From Streptosporangium lutulentum (lineage in GTDB: Bacteria; Actinomycetota; Actinomycetes; Streptosporangiales; Streptosporangiaceae): a stretch of 64,000 bases of DNA. Where the stretch lies: assembly GCF_030811455.1 (NCBI RefSeq), contig NZ_JAUSQU010000001.1, positions 1,736,001-1,800,000 on the forward strand. The letters are read 5' to 3'. The notes beneath the pieces are model-generated. The model was not told where the DNA came from and did no database searches. It saw only the letters and a list, made by a program, of their open reading frames with translations. The first letter of the stretch is position 1. Every line of letters starts with the position of its first letter. A program made the position numbers and the translations under genes. This document shows, one piece after another, positions 1 to 9,031 of the stretch.

Positions 1-1
1 G

Positions 2-553
2 TACACGGAGAACTTCTTCTACTACTGCTCCGGCGTGGAGCGTGGCGAATGTCCGGGCAACCGCCGGACAGGCCCGCCCGTTGATGAGCTGATCCGTGAC
101 CTGATCTTCAGGGTCCACGACCAGCAGATGAGCGGCGGAGTGGTCGAGGAACGGGGTGACACGCCCGAGGAACTGGCCGTGCAAGCGCGGCTCGCCGACA
201 TCGACGAGTTGATGCATGACCTGTACGAGCGGTGGAAGGCGAGGAAGCTGCCGTCCGACCGGTACTTCACCATGTCCGATGATCTTGAGGCCGATAAGGG
301 GGCGTTGATGGCGAGCCGAGCCACCCAAACCCAGGTTGTTGCCGACGCCGTCTTCGCCGACGCGGTCAGGAAGGGCTGGGACGATGCCACGCTGGACGAG
401 AAGCAAGCGTTTCTCGGGAAGTACCTGAAGGCGGTGATCATTCATCCGATCCCGCTCATGAGGAGCAAGAACAGCGACAAGATGGTGCCATCCCCGAAGT
501 TCAACCCGGACCTGATCGAGCCGGTGTGGATCCACGGCTCGCCGATGAAATAG
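2..553 (+). CDS. Large serine recombinase, C-terminal part (5' end outside window)
   Basis: The frame is open from base 2, so the gene starts left of the window. The visible part begins YTENFFYYCSG and then has ERGECPGN, which looks like the zinc-ribbon Cys pairs of large serine integrases. It continues as a charged, helical, coiled-coil-like tail (EELAVQARLADIDELMHDLYERW) ending in WIHGSPMK. The catalytic N-terminal resolvase domain is not visible, so activity cannot be judged. Such recombinases usually sit at one end of an integrated element, which fits the mobile DNA to the right. Family call is by recognition of the Cys-ribbon and coiled-coil layout. Confidence 0.75.
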   Translation, partial: YTENFFYYCSGVERGECPGNRRTGPPVDELIRDLIFRVHDQQMSGGVVEERGDTPEELAVQARLADIDELMHDLYERWKARKLPSDRYFTMSDDLEADKGALMASRATQTQVVADAVFADAVRKGWDDATLDEKQAFLGKYLKAVIIHPIPLMRSKNSDKMVPSPKFNPDLIEPVWIHGSPMK

Positions 554-563
554 GACACCGGTC

Positions 564-863
564 TCAGGCGGCCTGCCGCCTCGGGAGGGCGGGCTCACGA
601 CTTCCGCTTACGCGGATGCCGAGGCAGGCATTGGCCGCCGCCCATTCATCCGGGGAAAGCCGGGGGGCGATTGCTGCGTGGCGCTCCAGCCACGCTTCAC
701 GCTTGCGTTCGTCCTCGCTCACGGGCGCCGGGTCATCCTCGGCGCCGGCGACCAGGGAATTACTGCCGGAATTCGTGAAGTCGACCATGGTGCTGAGACT
801 TTCGTTCGGCGGCCGATTCAGACAGTTAGGACCCAACTCGATTGAATATGTTGAATCCCACAT
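564..863 (-). CDS. Small hypothetical protein
   Basis: 99 codons, convergent with the recombinase and 10 bp from its stop. The product is acidic in the middle (AEDDPAPVSEDERKREAWLERH) and ends Arg-rich. No family recognised. Its start codon lies inside a long inverted repeat (832-878), so transcription or translation may be controlled there, or the start may be further in (a second Met lies about 26 codons downstream). It may also be a chance frame. Confidence 0.4.
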   Translation of the reverse strand: MWDSTYSIELGPNCLNRPPNESLSTMVDFTNSGSNSLVAGAEDDPAPVSEDERKREAWLERHAAIAPRLSPDEWAAANACLGIRVSGSREPALPRRQAA

Positions 864-878
864 TCAATCCGAGTTGGG
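832..878. repeat. Long interrupted palindrome
   Basis: CCCAACTCGATTGAAT (832-847) is mirrored by ATTCAAT (862-868) and CGAGTTGGG (870-878) with one unpaired base. It covers the start of the small minus-strand ORF next to a serine recombinase. It could be an operator, a hairpin, or part of an attachment site. Confidence 0.7.
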
Positions 879-921
879 ATGTGGTCGAAGGACTCGCTGA
901 GAGCTGATATGGGCAGTACAA

Positions 922-955
922 AGCATCCGACCATCTGGTCGGTGGCTTTTTTCGT
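922..955 (+). terminator. Rho-independent terminator
   Basis: CCGACC (927-932), ATCT loop, GGTCGG (937-942), extended by AGC/GCT and followed by TTTTTT. Confidence 0.7.
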
Positions 956-970
956 TAAGGTGCGGTCAGC

Positions 971-1004
971 CCTAGCCCATCACCCGACCGAATGATGGGC
1001 TAGG
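971..1004. repeat. Perfect 12-bp inverted repeat
   Basis: CCTAGCCCATCA (971-982) and TGATGGGCTAGG (993-1004) with a 10-nt loop. No T-run follows, so it may be a factor-independent stop in either direction or a protein-binding palindrome upstream of the next gene. Confidence 0.6.
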
Positions 1005-1061
1005 CAAACAGCGTCGCTCAAATCGAGGAATGCGCCGGCCTAAAGGGTGTATAACCTGCCC

Positions 1062-1610
1062 ATGAGCACCCCCCAACCCCCGTCCCAGCACCCCCAGGCC
1101 CCTGTCGATAACGGTCCATCCATCAGTCCCGGCATGTGGTGGCTCGCCGGAGGAATCGGCGCAGCCTTGATTCTCGGAACTGTGGTAATCGGCGCCGCGA
1201 GCACCATCGAGTCGGCGCCCTCGGCAGGTCCGCTGAGGTCTGTGATCGCCGAGGACTTGGTGGACGACATCAACGACGCGGGCATCAAATGCATGAACCC
1301 AGTGGAGTATCAGCTGGACGACGCCGAGGTAGGCATGCGCGCGGTCAGCTGCTCGCTCTACGGCCCGGACGGCAGCTGGCACGGGCTGATCTCTGTCAAG
1401 ACGTCTATCGGCAACGACGAGCTCTTCGCCCGGGAGGTCGCCTTCTACCAGCAGCCCGACACGAAAGCCATGACCAACTTCCCTATCTGGGTGGCCAAGG
1501 GTGACCGCTGGCTGGTGTCGGTCGGCACGGCTCCGGACACGGCTAAGGCCATAGCGACAGTCCTCGGCAGGGCCCCGGCAAAGTCGGTTGGGCGGCTCTT
1601 GATCATGTGA
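1062..1610 (+). CDS. Membrane-anchored extracytoplasmic hypothetical protein
   Basis: Chosen start is ATG 1062; an in-frame GTG lies at 1047. The 182-residue product has a Pro/Gln-rich cytoplasmic N-terminus, one transmembrane segment at about residues 25-46 ([20 protein letters not shown]), then an extracytoplasmic domain with two Cys (IKCMN and VSCSLYG) that could form a disulfide. Family not recognised. The C-terminal residues run into the left end of the ISAs1-type element, so the native C-terminus may have been replaced. Confidence 0.6.
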   Translation: MSTPQPPSQHPQAPVDNGPSISPGMWWLAGGIGAALILGTVVIGAASTIESAPSAGPLRSVIAEDLVDDINDAGIKCMNPVEYQLDDAEVGMRAVSCSLYGPDGSWHGLISVKTSIGNDELFAREVAFYQQPDTKAMTNFPIWVAKGDRWLVSVGTAPDTAKAIATVLGRAPAKSVGRLLIM

Positions 1611-2875
1611 GGCCGAGGAGGGCCAGAGGGCGGGTGGCGTCTCGGGAGAGGTGCCGGATGGCCTGGGCGAGGTTGGTCGCGCCGGTCAGGCGCAGAACGC
1701 CGATGGCGAGGTTGCGCAGGGCGGCCATGTTGCGGGGTGCGTTGCCGGTGCGGGCTTGGGAGTGGTCCTCGCCGTAGGTGACGTCGCGGACGTAGTGGAG
1801 CCGATTTTCGATGCTCCAGTGGCCGCGGATCCATGCGGCGAGGTCGGCGGGGCTGGCCTGCCAGGTGGGCAGGCTGGTGATGGCGTAGACGGTCACGGTT
1901 CGCCATTTGCCCTGCTTCAGATCCCTGACCTGGCGTTTGATCTGCATGGCTTGGACAGCGTGCGGGAAGAGCAGGCCGGCTTTGACGGTGAGCACCTTCA
2001 GCGTGCGGCGTTCCTCGCGGCCGTGTCCGCGATCGCGCCGGCGGTCGGCAATGGGGACCCGTTTCCACAGCAGGCGTTTGAGCTGGGTGTGCAGGCTGGG
2101 CTGATTCTTCTTCACGATCAGTATGTAATGGGCGTTCTTCTTGGTCACCAGGAAGGTGGCATGATCGCGCTGGGTGTGCAGCGCGTCGGCGGTGAGGACA
2201 CATCCGTCCAGGTCAAGACCTTCCAGCAGGGGCTGGAATCGGGTGATCTCGTTCGTTTTGCCGTCCACGTCGGTCTGGGCCAGCACCAAGCCGGAGTTGT
2301 GATCGAAGGCGGCCAGCAGGTGCACGGTGCTGTGTTCGGCCAGGCGAGCACCGCGTAGCGCCTTGCCATCCACCGCGATGGCCTGGCGTTGTCGGCCGCG
2401 CCCGGATGTCGGGGCGCTTTCGGCGTGTATCTGCAGGCGGGCGGTCAGCCACCCAGTGAGGATCGCATCGAGCATGTCGGCGTCGACAACCTCCAGCAAC
2501 CGGCGGATCGTCGCCTCGTGTGGTGGCCGATGAGCTCCGATCACGGGGTCGCGTCTGACCTCCAATATGGCCTGGACCTGGACTGGAGCATCAGCGATCC
2601 ATTCGCCGATCGCGGTGAAGGACCGCGCTCCGGCCAGGACCGCCGCTGCGGCCACTGCCAGTACCGAAGCCAGCGCGTGTCGGATCCCGCGTCGATCGCG
2701 CGGATCGGGAACCTGCCGTAACTGATCCAGCAGGCTGGCGTACTCGGCGACTACGACGGGCATGGAGTCGCAGCTCACTTCGGCCAGTTGGTTCAGGGCA
2801 GGGTTGATCGGCAATGATGAGGGGGCAGGCACGGCCTTCTCTGATCATTTGGCGTAGAGAACCTCATGATCTCGA
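1597..2875 (-). mobile_element. ISAs1-family insertion sequence (approximate ends)
   Basis: One transposase ORF fills the element. Candidate imperfect ends share a GATCATG..AGG core (around 1600-1615 and, inverted, around 2863-2875). No convincing target duplication was found, so the ends are approximate. It sits between two convergent genes. Confidence 0.55.
1603..2832 (-). CDS. ISAs1-family DDE transposase
   Basis: 409 residues, full family length. The N-terminal part has the H-repeat/DDE_Tnp_1-associated region ([30 protein letters not shown]). The catalytic core follows with [12 protein letters not shown] (first Asp), [17 protein letters not shown] (second Asp) and the late [20 protein letters not shown] block (Glu). 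Frame intact, so probably functional. Start taken at the GTG giving MPAPSSLP; it could be a few codons further in. Confidence 0.9.
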   Translation of the reverse strand: MPAPSSLPINPALNQLAEVSCDSMPVVVAEYASLLDQLRQVPDPRDRRGIRHALASVLAVAAAAVLAGARSFTAIGEWIADAPVQVQAILEVRRDPVIGAHRPPHEATIRRLLEVVDADMLDAILTGWLTARLQIHAESAPTSGRGRQRQAIAVDGKALRGARLAEHSTVHLLAAFDHNSGLVLAQTDVDGKTNEITRFQPLLEGLDLDGCVLTADALHTQRDHATFLVTKKNAHYILIVKKNQPSLHTQLKRLLWKRVPIADRRRDRGHGREERRTLKVLTVKAGLLFPHAVQAMQIKRQVRDLKQGKWRTVTVYAITSLPTWQASPADLAAWIRGHWSIENRLHYVRDVTYGEDHSQARTGNAPRNMAALRNLAIGVLRLTGATNLAQAIRHLSRDATRPLALLGLT

Positions 2876-2938
2876 AGATCGTGCCTGCTTGCTTACCGGC
2901 CGGCTTCGCGTCCGTCACTCCGCGAACCGGACATCACA

Positions 2939-3223
2939 TCATTCAACGCCACTATGCCGGGGCCCTGGGGTGAGCCCGACCGCGAGCGCGAGCGTTATGA
3001 CGCGTAGCAGGGTCAGGGCTCTGTCGGCTTTCCAGCTCGTCAGTGGTGTGGTTGCGAGCGTGGAGGACGCGGGCTGTTCCGCCCACTTGATCACTCCGTC
3101 CGCAGATCCGACCGCGAATCCGAACGCGAGCCCGAGCACGAGCCCGAACACGAGCACGCCCGCGAACTCGCCAAACCCGACCACGAGCCCGACCACGATC
3201 CCGACGGCGAGTCCACCCTTGAG
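2939..3223 (-). pseudogene. NACHT NTPase, 3' fragment cut off by the IS3 insertion
   Basis: On the minus strand this continues, in frame and after the GAG target duplication, the reading frame interrupted at 4537. It encodes a Gly/Val/Leu-rich multi-helix membrane tail (VGIVVGLVVGFGEF, VLVFGLVLGLAFGFAVG) followed by TPLTSWKADRALTLLRV, a motif typical of the C-terminal membrane repeats of actinobacterial NACHT proteins, and stops at 2939. The tail is shorter than usual, perhaps from decay near the ISAs1 element. Confidence 0.75.
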
Positions 3224-3299
3224 GGGCCTTCACCCCGAGGTGTGGACATCTTGAGTGCCAGATCATAGAGATCTGGAGACCAAGGAGTTCCTCGTGGCC

Positions 3300-3617
3300 A
3301 TGAAGGCCTACTCAGTTGAGTTCAAGACAGACGCCGTCGCGTTGTATCTGTCGGACCCGTCGCGGACGTACGCGTCGGTGGCCAAGGACCTGGGCGTCAA
3401 CCGTGAGACGTTGCGCCTGTGGGTGCACCAGGCGCGGTCTGCCGGCACTGCTCCGAAGACGGGCTCGGTGAAGAGGCCGCCGACGGGATTGGTAACCTCC
3501 GGCAACGTGCTGGAAGAGGAGAACAAGCAGTTGCGGGCCCGGATCCGGGAACTGGAGCTGGAGCGCGAGATTTTGCGGCGGGCGGCCAAGTATTTCGCCG
3601 GGGAGACGAACTGGTGA
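3300..3617 (+). CDS. IS3-family transposase OrfA (copy A)
   Basis: 106 residues from ATG 3300; AAGGAG at 3282-3287 fits GTG 3294 (two codons upstream, in frame) even better. Helix-turn-helix of the HTH_Tnp_1 type (AYSVEFKTDAVALYLSD, SVAKDLGVNRETLRLWV), then a leucine-zipper-like coiled coil (EEENKQLRARIRELELERE) used for dimerisation. It overlaps orfB by 4 bases, with orfB in the -1 frame, as usual for IS3 elements that make an OrfAB fusion by frameshifting. Confidence 0.92.
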   Translation: MKAYSVEFKTDAVALYLSDPSRTYASVAKDLGVNRETLRLWVHQARSAGTAPKTGSVKRPPTGLVTSGNVLEEENKQLRARIRELELEREILRRAAKYFAGETNW

Positions 3618-4504
3618 GTCGCTTCCAGTTCGTTGCCGATCACCGTGACGCCTTCGGGGTGAAGCGACTGTGCCGAGTGCTGGAGGTCTCCCGGTCGGGG
3701 TTCTATCGGTGGGTGGCCGCCACACCGGCGAGGGCGGTGCGGACGGCGGCCGACGCTGCGCTCGCGGCGGAGATCAGGCAGATCCACGCCGACTTCGATG
3801 GCACCTACGGCAGCCCGCGGGTGACTGCCGAGCTGCGCGATGCGGGCCGGCGGGTCAATCACAAGCGGGTGGCGCGGATCATGCGGGTCTTCGGCATCGT
3901 CGGGCTGCATCTGCGTAAGAGGGTCCGCACCACGGTGCCCGAGCCCTCCCATCAGAAGATGCCCGACCTGATCAAGCGGGACTTCACCGCGGCCGCGCCG
4001 AACCAGCGGTACGTGGGCGACATCACCTATCTGCCCGTCGGTGAGGGACAGTTCTTGTATCTCGCGACGGTGCTGGACCTGCATTCACGTCGCCTGGCTG
4101 GTTGGTCGATCGCCGATCACATGCGCACCGAGCTGGTGACCGACGCGCTGCGGGCAGCCGCCGCCACGCGGGGTGGTGACCTGGCCGGGGCGGTCTTTCA
4201 CTCCGATCACGGGGCGCAATACACCTCCGCCGACTTCGCCGCCGTGTGCAAGGAGTTCGGTGTTCGCCAGTCGATGGGCGCCGTCGGGACAAGCGCGGAC
4301 AACGCTGCCGCCGAGGCGTTCAACGCCACTCTCAAACGCGAGACGCTGCAGGGCGCCAAACGCTGGTCCTCGGCCCGCCAGGCTCGCCTGGAGGTCTTCA
4401 AGTGGATCACTCGCTACAACACCCGAAGGAGGCACTCCAGCCTGAACTACCTCAGCCCGATCACCTACGAGCAGCGGTCCGATAGGGTCCTGCTCGCCGC
4501 ATGA
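3614..4504 (+). CDS. IS3-family transposase OrfB, DDE integrase (copy A)
   Basis: Taken from GTG 3614; the frame is open back to 3419, which permits -1 frameshift fusion with OrfA. HTH_21-type region (YGSPRVTAELRDAGRRVNHK) followed by an rve integrase core: VGDITYLP (Asp 1), FHSDHGAQYTS (Asp 2) and NAAAEAFNATLKRE (Glu). The end TRYNTRRRHSSLNYLSP is a family signature. Intact. Confidence 0.93.
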   Translation: MSRFQFVADHRDAFGVKRLCRVLEVSRSGFYRWVAATPARAVRTAADAALAAEIRQIHADFDGTYGSPRVTAELRDAGRRVNHKRVARIMRVFGIVGLHLRKRVRTTVPEPSHQKMPDLIKRDFTAAAPNQRYVGDITYLPVGEGQFLYLATVLDLHSRRLAGWSIADHMRTELVTDALRAAAATRGGDLAGAVFHSDHGAQYTSADFAAVCKEFGVRQSMGAVGTSADNAAAEAFNATLKRETLQGAKRWSSARQARLEVFKWITRYNTRRRHSSLNYLSPITYEQRSDRVLLAA

Positions 4505-4536
4505 CAGCTGGTGTCCACATTTTGGGGCCAAGGCCC

Positions 4537-6167
4537 GAGCCCGAAGATGAGCCACTTTGCGAGCGCATTTCGCAAGTGTTTGGTGAGGTTAGTTGTTCTT
4601 CCTGGCAGATGCAGATCGGCATATCCGGGAGTCTCGGTGAACCAGGTACCGCGCCCGAACGTGAGCCCGCTCACGAACCCGCCAATAAGCCCAAACGCGA
4701 GCCCGCCGTAGAACCCTGTCCTGAGCCCGAGCCCAAGCATGATCCCGAGCATGCTCGCAAGCAGGCCCGCAAGCCCGCCCGCAAGCCCGCCGGTAAGTCC
4801 GCCCACGAGCCCGGCCCGCCAGGCGGCGCGGCGTCGTCCGGTGTGAGGGATGGTGTGCTGGGCGAGTTGCCACCAGGCCAGGTCGTAGGTGCTGTGCTGT
4901 CGCAGCACACCGGCGAGGTAGGTCAAGTGGTCGCGGGCGCGATCGGGGTTCCAGGCGATGCGGGGCCGAAAGTGTTCGGCGGGGTCATCGCTGGGCGGTC
5001 GGCTGTCGATGACGGCGGCGATGAGGTGGTTGAACAAATGGGCCCGCAGCGTCTCCTCCTGCTGGGCCAGGTGGCCAATCAGGGGGGCAGGGTCGGTGGC
5101 GGGAGTGATGTAGACGGTGCGTATCAGCCACAGGCCCAGCGCAGTTCCCGCGAGCCGACTCAGGCCCGCGTGGGAGGCGGTTTGCAGCGCGGCCCAGATC
5201 GGCGTCCAGTCGTGGTGGGGCACCGGTGGCAGGCAGATGCGCAGGTAGTTTTCGGCGTCGGCAGGAGCGATCGGGGCCGGGGAGATGACCGCAGCAGCGG
5301 TCAGCACGTCGCCTGCTTGCTCGACTGCTTCGGCGAACTCATCGAAGCGACTGGTGAGGATGAATTGATCCCCTTGATTCAGCCGTCGGTTCAACGCGCC
5401 AATTACCGCGACGCGGGCTTGTTTGGGGATCTCGTCTAGGCCGTCCAGAATGGGCAGGATGTGGCCGTGGTCGAGGAGGGTTTTGGCGGCGTCGGGCCCG
5501 AATTGTGGGGCGTTCAGCGCCGGGTAGTCACGGGGCAGGCGGGTGGCGAGCCAGTCGTGCAGTCGTGGGTAAGCAGCGGTATCCCAGCCGTTGACTGGTA
5601 CCAGAACCGGCACCGGATCGGTCGCATCCCGGCTGGGCCCCACCAGGTGCAGCAGCAACTGAATGGCCAGGGTCGTCTTGCCGGTCCCGGGCCTCCAGTA
5701 ATGACCAGCCGACGGCGCCGCAATTCCCGGAAAGCATCGGCCAGTTCGGGGATCTGGTCGCTGGAACCGCCGAACGTCAACAGGTGCTCGCCGACCAGGC
5801 GCGGATGGTCCATCATTCTGACGTCGTCGACCAGACGCCAGGTGATCGAGATCGATTCGGGATCGTCCAGAGACCGAGTGATCGCCTCAGCGTCCCACTG
5901 GTTTTTAACCCGGTCGATCAGCGTCTGCTTCGCGTCGGCGATGGTTTTTTCGCTGGTTACCTGTCCGGGCGATGCGGATCGTTGCTTGGCCCAGATGAGT
6001 GCTCCTGCCGCCAAGGTGATTGCGGCCAGAGCAACTGCCATCAGATCGGCGATGTTGATCTGCTCTTTGAGATCCAGAGCTTTGGCGACCCTGCTCACCA
6101 TGAAGGCCAATATGATCACCGCTGAGGCTGCCGCCAGGATCGGCCACCACGATCTGCGTCCGTTCAC
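4537..6167 (-). pseudogene. NACHT-domain STAND NTPase, 5' part (frameshifted and IS-split)
   Basis: GTG start at 6167. Two N-terminal membrane helices (PILAAASAVIILAFMVS and DLMAVALAAITLAAGALIW) precede the NTPase. The Walker A region reads GGPGPARR but a 1-base change at about 5685 restores GGPGTGKTTLAIQ, so a single-base deletion breaks the frame exactly in the P-loop. After it the frame continues with ILPILDGLDEIP (Walker B and NACHT DGLDE), then STAND-type helices and Gly-rich membrane repeats (GLVGGLTGGLAGGLAG). At 4537 the frame enters IS3 copy A; the remainder is at 3223-2939. NACHT proteins of this kind are candidates for antiphage or signalling roles. The 1-base loss could be a sequencing error; the IS insertion cannot. 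Confidence 0.85.
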
Positions 6168-6653
6168 TGGCGCATTTTCTCGCGCCCATCACATCTGCGG
6201 GATGGATGTGCACAAAAAGTAATCAGATAGCTGCTGGGTGCGATCCGTTGCCTTCGCCGGCCACTGCCGCCGTTTCCGTCTCGATCTGACGCAATCGGTG
6301 TTTCCGCAGGTAGAAAATCGGCGCGAGCTCAGAGCAGGCCCATCAAGAGAGGAAGACACACCAGGACCAACATGACCAACTACGCCGCCAGACCAACACC
6401 ACTATTTTCGGGGGATGTGCGCAGAGTCGACGACAGGGCCCAGGGACAGTGGCCGCAGATCCGTCAACGATGCCGCCTGCAACATGCACCGGCTACGCCA
6501 CTTGCCGCCGTACATGAACGTTCTGGACTAAGGTTCTGTCTTAGCGATCATGGAAGCGGAGCGAACTGTCGTGGTGCGCGACGGGCAAGCTACCTATATT
6601 GCGATTCCATCACTTACCCCAAGTGAACGAGCCGAACGCGATGCAATGTCGGG
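6168..6653. other. Intergenic stretch, no convincing gene
   Basis: Divergent spacer between the NACHT gene and the split membrane-protein gene. A plus-strand frame at 6372-6626 has no coherent protein character. The stretch GCTACGCCACTTGCC (about 6493) resembles one near 8210 (GCTACGCCACCTGCC), suggesting old duplicated intergenic DNA. Confidence 0.5.
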
Positions 6654-6938
6654 ATGAAGCGCATCACCAGACAGCAGCGGGTGACCGCGATCCTCTTAGG
6701 TATCGCGGTATTTATTGCGTTAAGCGGCGTAGCCGCTTCTGTAGCGTTCTTCACAGGTGATCCGCAGCCTATCAGTTTCTCCTGGCGAATCATTCTATCG
6801 TCGCTTGTTGCAGTGCTCGCGGCGCTGATCGTATTCAACCTGCAGAGCCGACAAGCTCTGCGACGACTCAAAGCAGCCGAGGAAGACCCGGGACAACGCA
6901 TCCGCGACCGTATTGAGCGCGTCAACTTGGCATTCACT
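6654..6938 (+). pseudogene. Two-TM coiled-coil membrane protein, 5' half (split by IS5-type element)
   Basis: ATG 6654. Two transmembrane helices (AILLGIAVFIALSGVAASVAF and IILSSLVAVLAALIVF) then a charged coiled coil (RRLKAAEEDPGQRIRDRIERV). The frame runs to codon ACT 6936-6938, the left copy of the target duplication, and continues in frame at 7859. Rejoined, the ancestral protein is about 180 residues with a third, C-terminal transmembrane helix. Function unknown. Confidence 0.8.
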
Positions 6939-7855
6939 GAGCCTTTTTCATCCTTGGGCGAGCCGGTGGTTCTGAAGAACAGCGATGGCCTTGCACAGGT
7001 GTCCCGCCTTGCTGGGGCTGCAGCGGAGCTTTCGCAGGATGCGCCAGCTCTTGAGCTGGGCGTTCGCGCGCTCGCCTGGACCGCGCAGGCGGGCGTGTGA
7101 CCGATTGGCCCGCTTCTGCGATCCGGGCTTGTTCTTGCCCTTGTATGGAGTGAGGACCGGGCCTTCGGCTCCCTGGTAGGCCTTGTCTGCGAGCGTGATG
7201 ATCCCGGCCCGTTCCAGCTGGCGCAGGATGCCCCAGATCCGGGCGGCGCTCAGATCATGGGTCTTGCCCGGCAGCGCCCCGGAGGTCCATAAGATCGTCC
7301 CGTCTGGTGAGGCGATGACCTGGACGTTCATCCCGTGTACCCGGTGCTTACCGGAGAAGTACGGCCGGTCGGCCTTGACCCGGTCGGTGCGGATGAGGGT
7401 GCCGTCCAGCACCAGGTAGTGCAGGCCGTCCTTGCTCGCTTTGCGCAGCGCTTGCCGGAGCTTCGGGGAGCGTGTCGACAGCAGTTTTACCGTCTCCTCC
7501 ACGTAGCGCCATGCGGTCGTGGTCGACACTCCGAACCCGGCTCCGAGCTCGCTGAAGGTATCGCCCTTGCGTAGGTAGACCAGTGTGAGCAGGGCCTGCT
7601 GTCCGGGGTTCAGCCGCCGCCAGGTTGACCCGATCGCCTTGCGACGTCTGCGGATCAGGCCGGCTACGTAGTTCAGCGTTGAACGCGACAAATCGACGGC
7701 GGCGCGATAGAACAGCACCCGGAGCTCCTGGTTGTGACGGGCGTGGTTGTGGTGATCAACCCGTCTACCAGGAGCTTCTCTATGTCATCAGGCGAACGGC
7801 AGGCTCGCGATCAGGCTGTGACTTGCGGACCGCCATTAGAGGATGAAAAAGGTTC
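6939..7855 (-). mobile_element. IS5-family element (917 bp)
   Basis: Ends GAGCCTTTTTCATCC and (inverted) GAACCTTTTTCATCC, 14 of 15 identical; flanked by ACT (6936-6938 and 7856-7858). An internal inverted repeat AGCTCCTGGT (7723-7732)/ACCAGGAGCT (7767-7776) lies upstream of the transposase gene. Confidence 0.88.
6948..7718 (-). CDS. IS5-family transposase
   Basis: 256 residues. N-terminal HTH_Tnp_4-type region (LVYLRKGDTFSELGAGFGVS, TTAWRYVEE) and a DDE_Tnp_4-type core: LVLDGTLI (Asp 1), TLADKAYQG (Asp 2) and PGERANAQLKSW (Glu). Single intact ORF. It stops 9 bases inside the left end of the element. Confidence 0.9.
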   Translation of the reverse strand: MLFYRAAVDLSRSTLNYVAGLIRRRRKAIGSTWRRLNPGQQALLTLVYLRKGDTFSELGAGFGVSTTTAWRYVEETVKLLSTRSPKLRQALRKASKDGLHYLVLDGTLIRTDRVKADRPYFSGKHRVHGMNVQVIASPDGTILWTSGALPGKTHDLSAARIWGILRQLERAGIITLADKAYQGAEGPVLTPYKGKNKPGSQKRANRSHARLRGPGERANAQLKSWRILRKLRCSPSKAGHLCKAIAVLQNHRLAQG

Positions 7856-7858
7856 ACT

Positions 7859-8119
7859 GAAGCCGCCACCCTCATGGAGGACCTACAGCGTGACCTCGCT
7901 GCCCAGCAGACCGCTCGCGAAGAACTCCTCGCACAGGCCGAAGAACAGCAACGGCTTCTCGCTGTCGACCATGAGCAGGCCGAGAACATTCGGCAGATTC
8001 TGATCGGTGAAACCAAAGCCACGATCCGCGCCGAGCGACGTCAGGAGTGGATGTTTTTCGCCCTCGGTGCGATGATCTCCATCCCCATCGGGGTCGTCAT
8101 CAACGTGCTCGTCCCCTGA
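7859..8119 (+). pseudogene. Two-TM coiled-coil membrane protein, 3' half
   Basis: Continues the frame of 6654-6938 after removal of the IS: VNLAFT joins EAATLMEDLQRD. Long coiled coil (LAAQQTAREELLAQAEEQQ, DHEQAENIRQIL) and a terminal membrane helix (FFALGAMISIPIGVVINVLV). An internal ATG at 7874 could permit expression of the tail alone. Confidence 0.78.
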
Positions 8120-8126
8120 CATGAAG

Positions 8127-8161
8127 AACGTGCCCGACCTCAGATCGAGGTCAGGCACGTT
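8127..8161. terminator. Hairpin terminator after the split membrane-protein gene
   Basis: AACGTGCC (8127-8134) pairs with GGCACGTT (8154-8161), inner GACCTC/GAGGTC. It is closely similar to the hairpin behind the integrase (12195-12229). No T-run. Confidence 0.6.
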
Positions 8162-8816
8162 GTGGATCCGGAGCTACAGGCTTTGAAAAACCGGCCGTTC
8201 TGACAGCCTGCTACGCCACCTGCCATCGCGCGAGCATCTTGGACTCCTACTCGCTGCCGACCGTCCCATCGGTGGGCACTTCAGGGCGTCGTCCGCCTTG
8301 GTTAGTGTCCGCTTACGCCCGGACAAGACGAAGGGCGTGCAGTACAACTGCACGCCCTTCAGGAAGCAGCGGTTCAGATCGGACAGTCACCTCGCGCGTA
8401 GGGCACCTGGGCCAGCGCAGTACCCGGTTCGGCAAGCCGCGAACGGCTGATCACGCAGGAAAGCACCTACCTCCTACGAGGCGGGGTGTATCGCTCCCAG
8501 GCGTCTCTTCAGACGATACGAATCGACAAAATCTGTCAAGGGAAAGTCTTCTTCTTATGTTAAAAAATTCCACCTCAGGGCGAAATTCGACCCGAGCTAC
8601 TTCTTGTATTGATGCCAAAGAGTTACGGTCCTGCAACGCGTTTTGCATTCTGCAGACAGGCGAGGGATGTATAGCCACGTTTCAGGTCATCAGGTGCTTC
8701 TCTGGCGCTGACCTGATAGTGCGACACCCACGGATTGGTCCATAGAATCTCACAGCTACCATCAATCAGGCGGATGTTTGAGGCGTCTTCTACGCACCCC
8801 CAGCCCAGGAGTTCCG
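8162..8816. other. Intergenic stretch with a strong hairpin, no convincing gene
   Basis: About 650 bp. GAAGGGCGTGCAGT (8330-8343) and ACTGCACGCCCTTC (8347-8360) form a 14-bp stem with a 3-nt loop, probably a terminator. A minus-strand frame at 8451-8678 is not persuasive. AGGAG at 8807-8811 is the ribosome site of the next gene. Confidence 0.5.
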
Positions 8817-8999
8817 ATGGCGAATCAGTACGGCCCGCAGGACCCGTATCACCAGCCACAGCAGCCGTACGAACAGCCACCGCAACCGCCAGCCGGCTAC
8901 CCCCAGCAGCAACCATACGGTCAGCCCTATGGACAGCCGTATCCCCCGCCCGGCTATGGATACGGTCCACCTCCGCAGAAGCCGGGTAGGGGCGCCGTG
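8817..8999 (+). pseudogene. DUF4352-type membrane protein, 5' part (split by IS3 copy B)
   Basis: ATG 8817 with AGGAG 6 bases upstream. It encodes a Pro/Gln/Tyr-rich cytoplasmic N-terminus (QPPQPPAGYPQQQPYGQPYG, GYGYGPPPQKPGRG), typical of actinobacterial small membrane proteins. The frame reaches GTG 8997-8999, the target duplication, and continues in frame at 10316. Confidence 0.85.
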
Positions 9000-9031
9000 G
9001 GGCCTTGGCCCCAAAATGTGGACACCAGCTG

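Larger units (their letters stand above)
3224..4536 (+). mobile_element. IS3-family element, copy A (1,313 bp)
   Basis: Terminal inverted repeats begin GGGCCTT..CCCC and share TGTGGACA. Flanked by a 3-bp target duplication GAG (3221-3223 and 4537-4539). It carries orfA and orfB and encodes the same proteins as copies B (9000-10312) and C (15286-16598). It interrupts a NACHT NTPase gene. Confidence 0.93.

Noticed and set aside
6372-6626. 84-codon plus-strand frame
   Set aside because: Composition and lack of motifs suggest chance; kept as intergenic.
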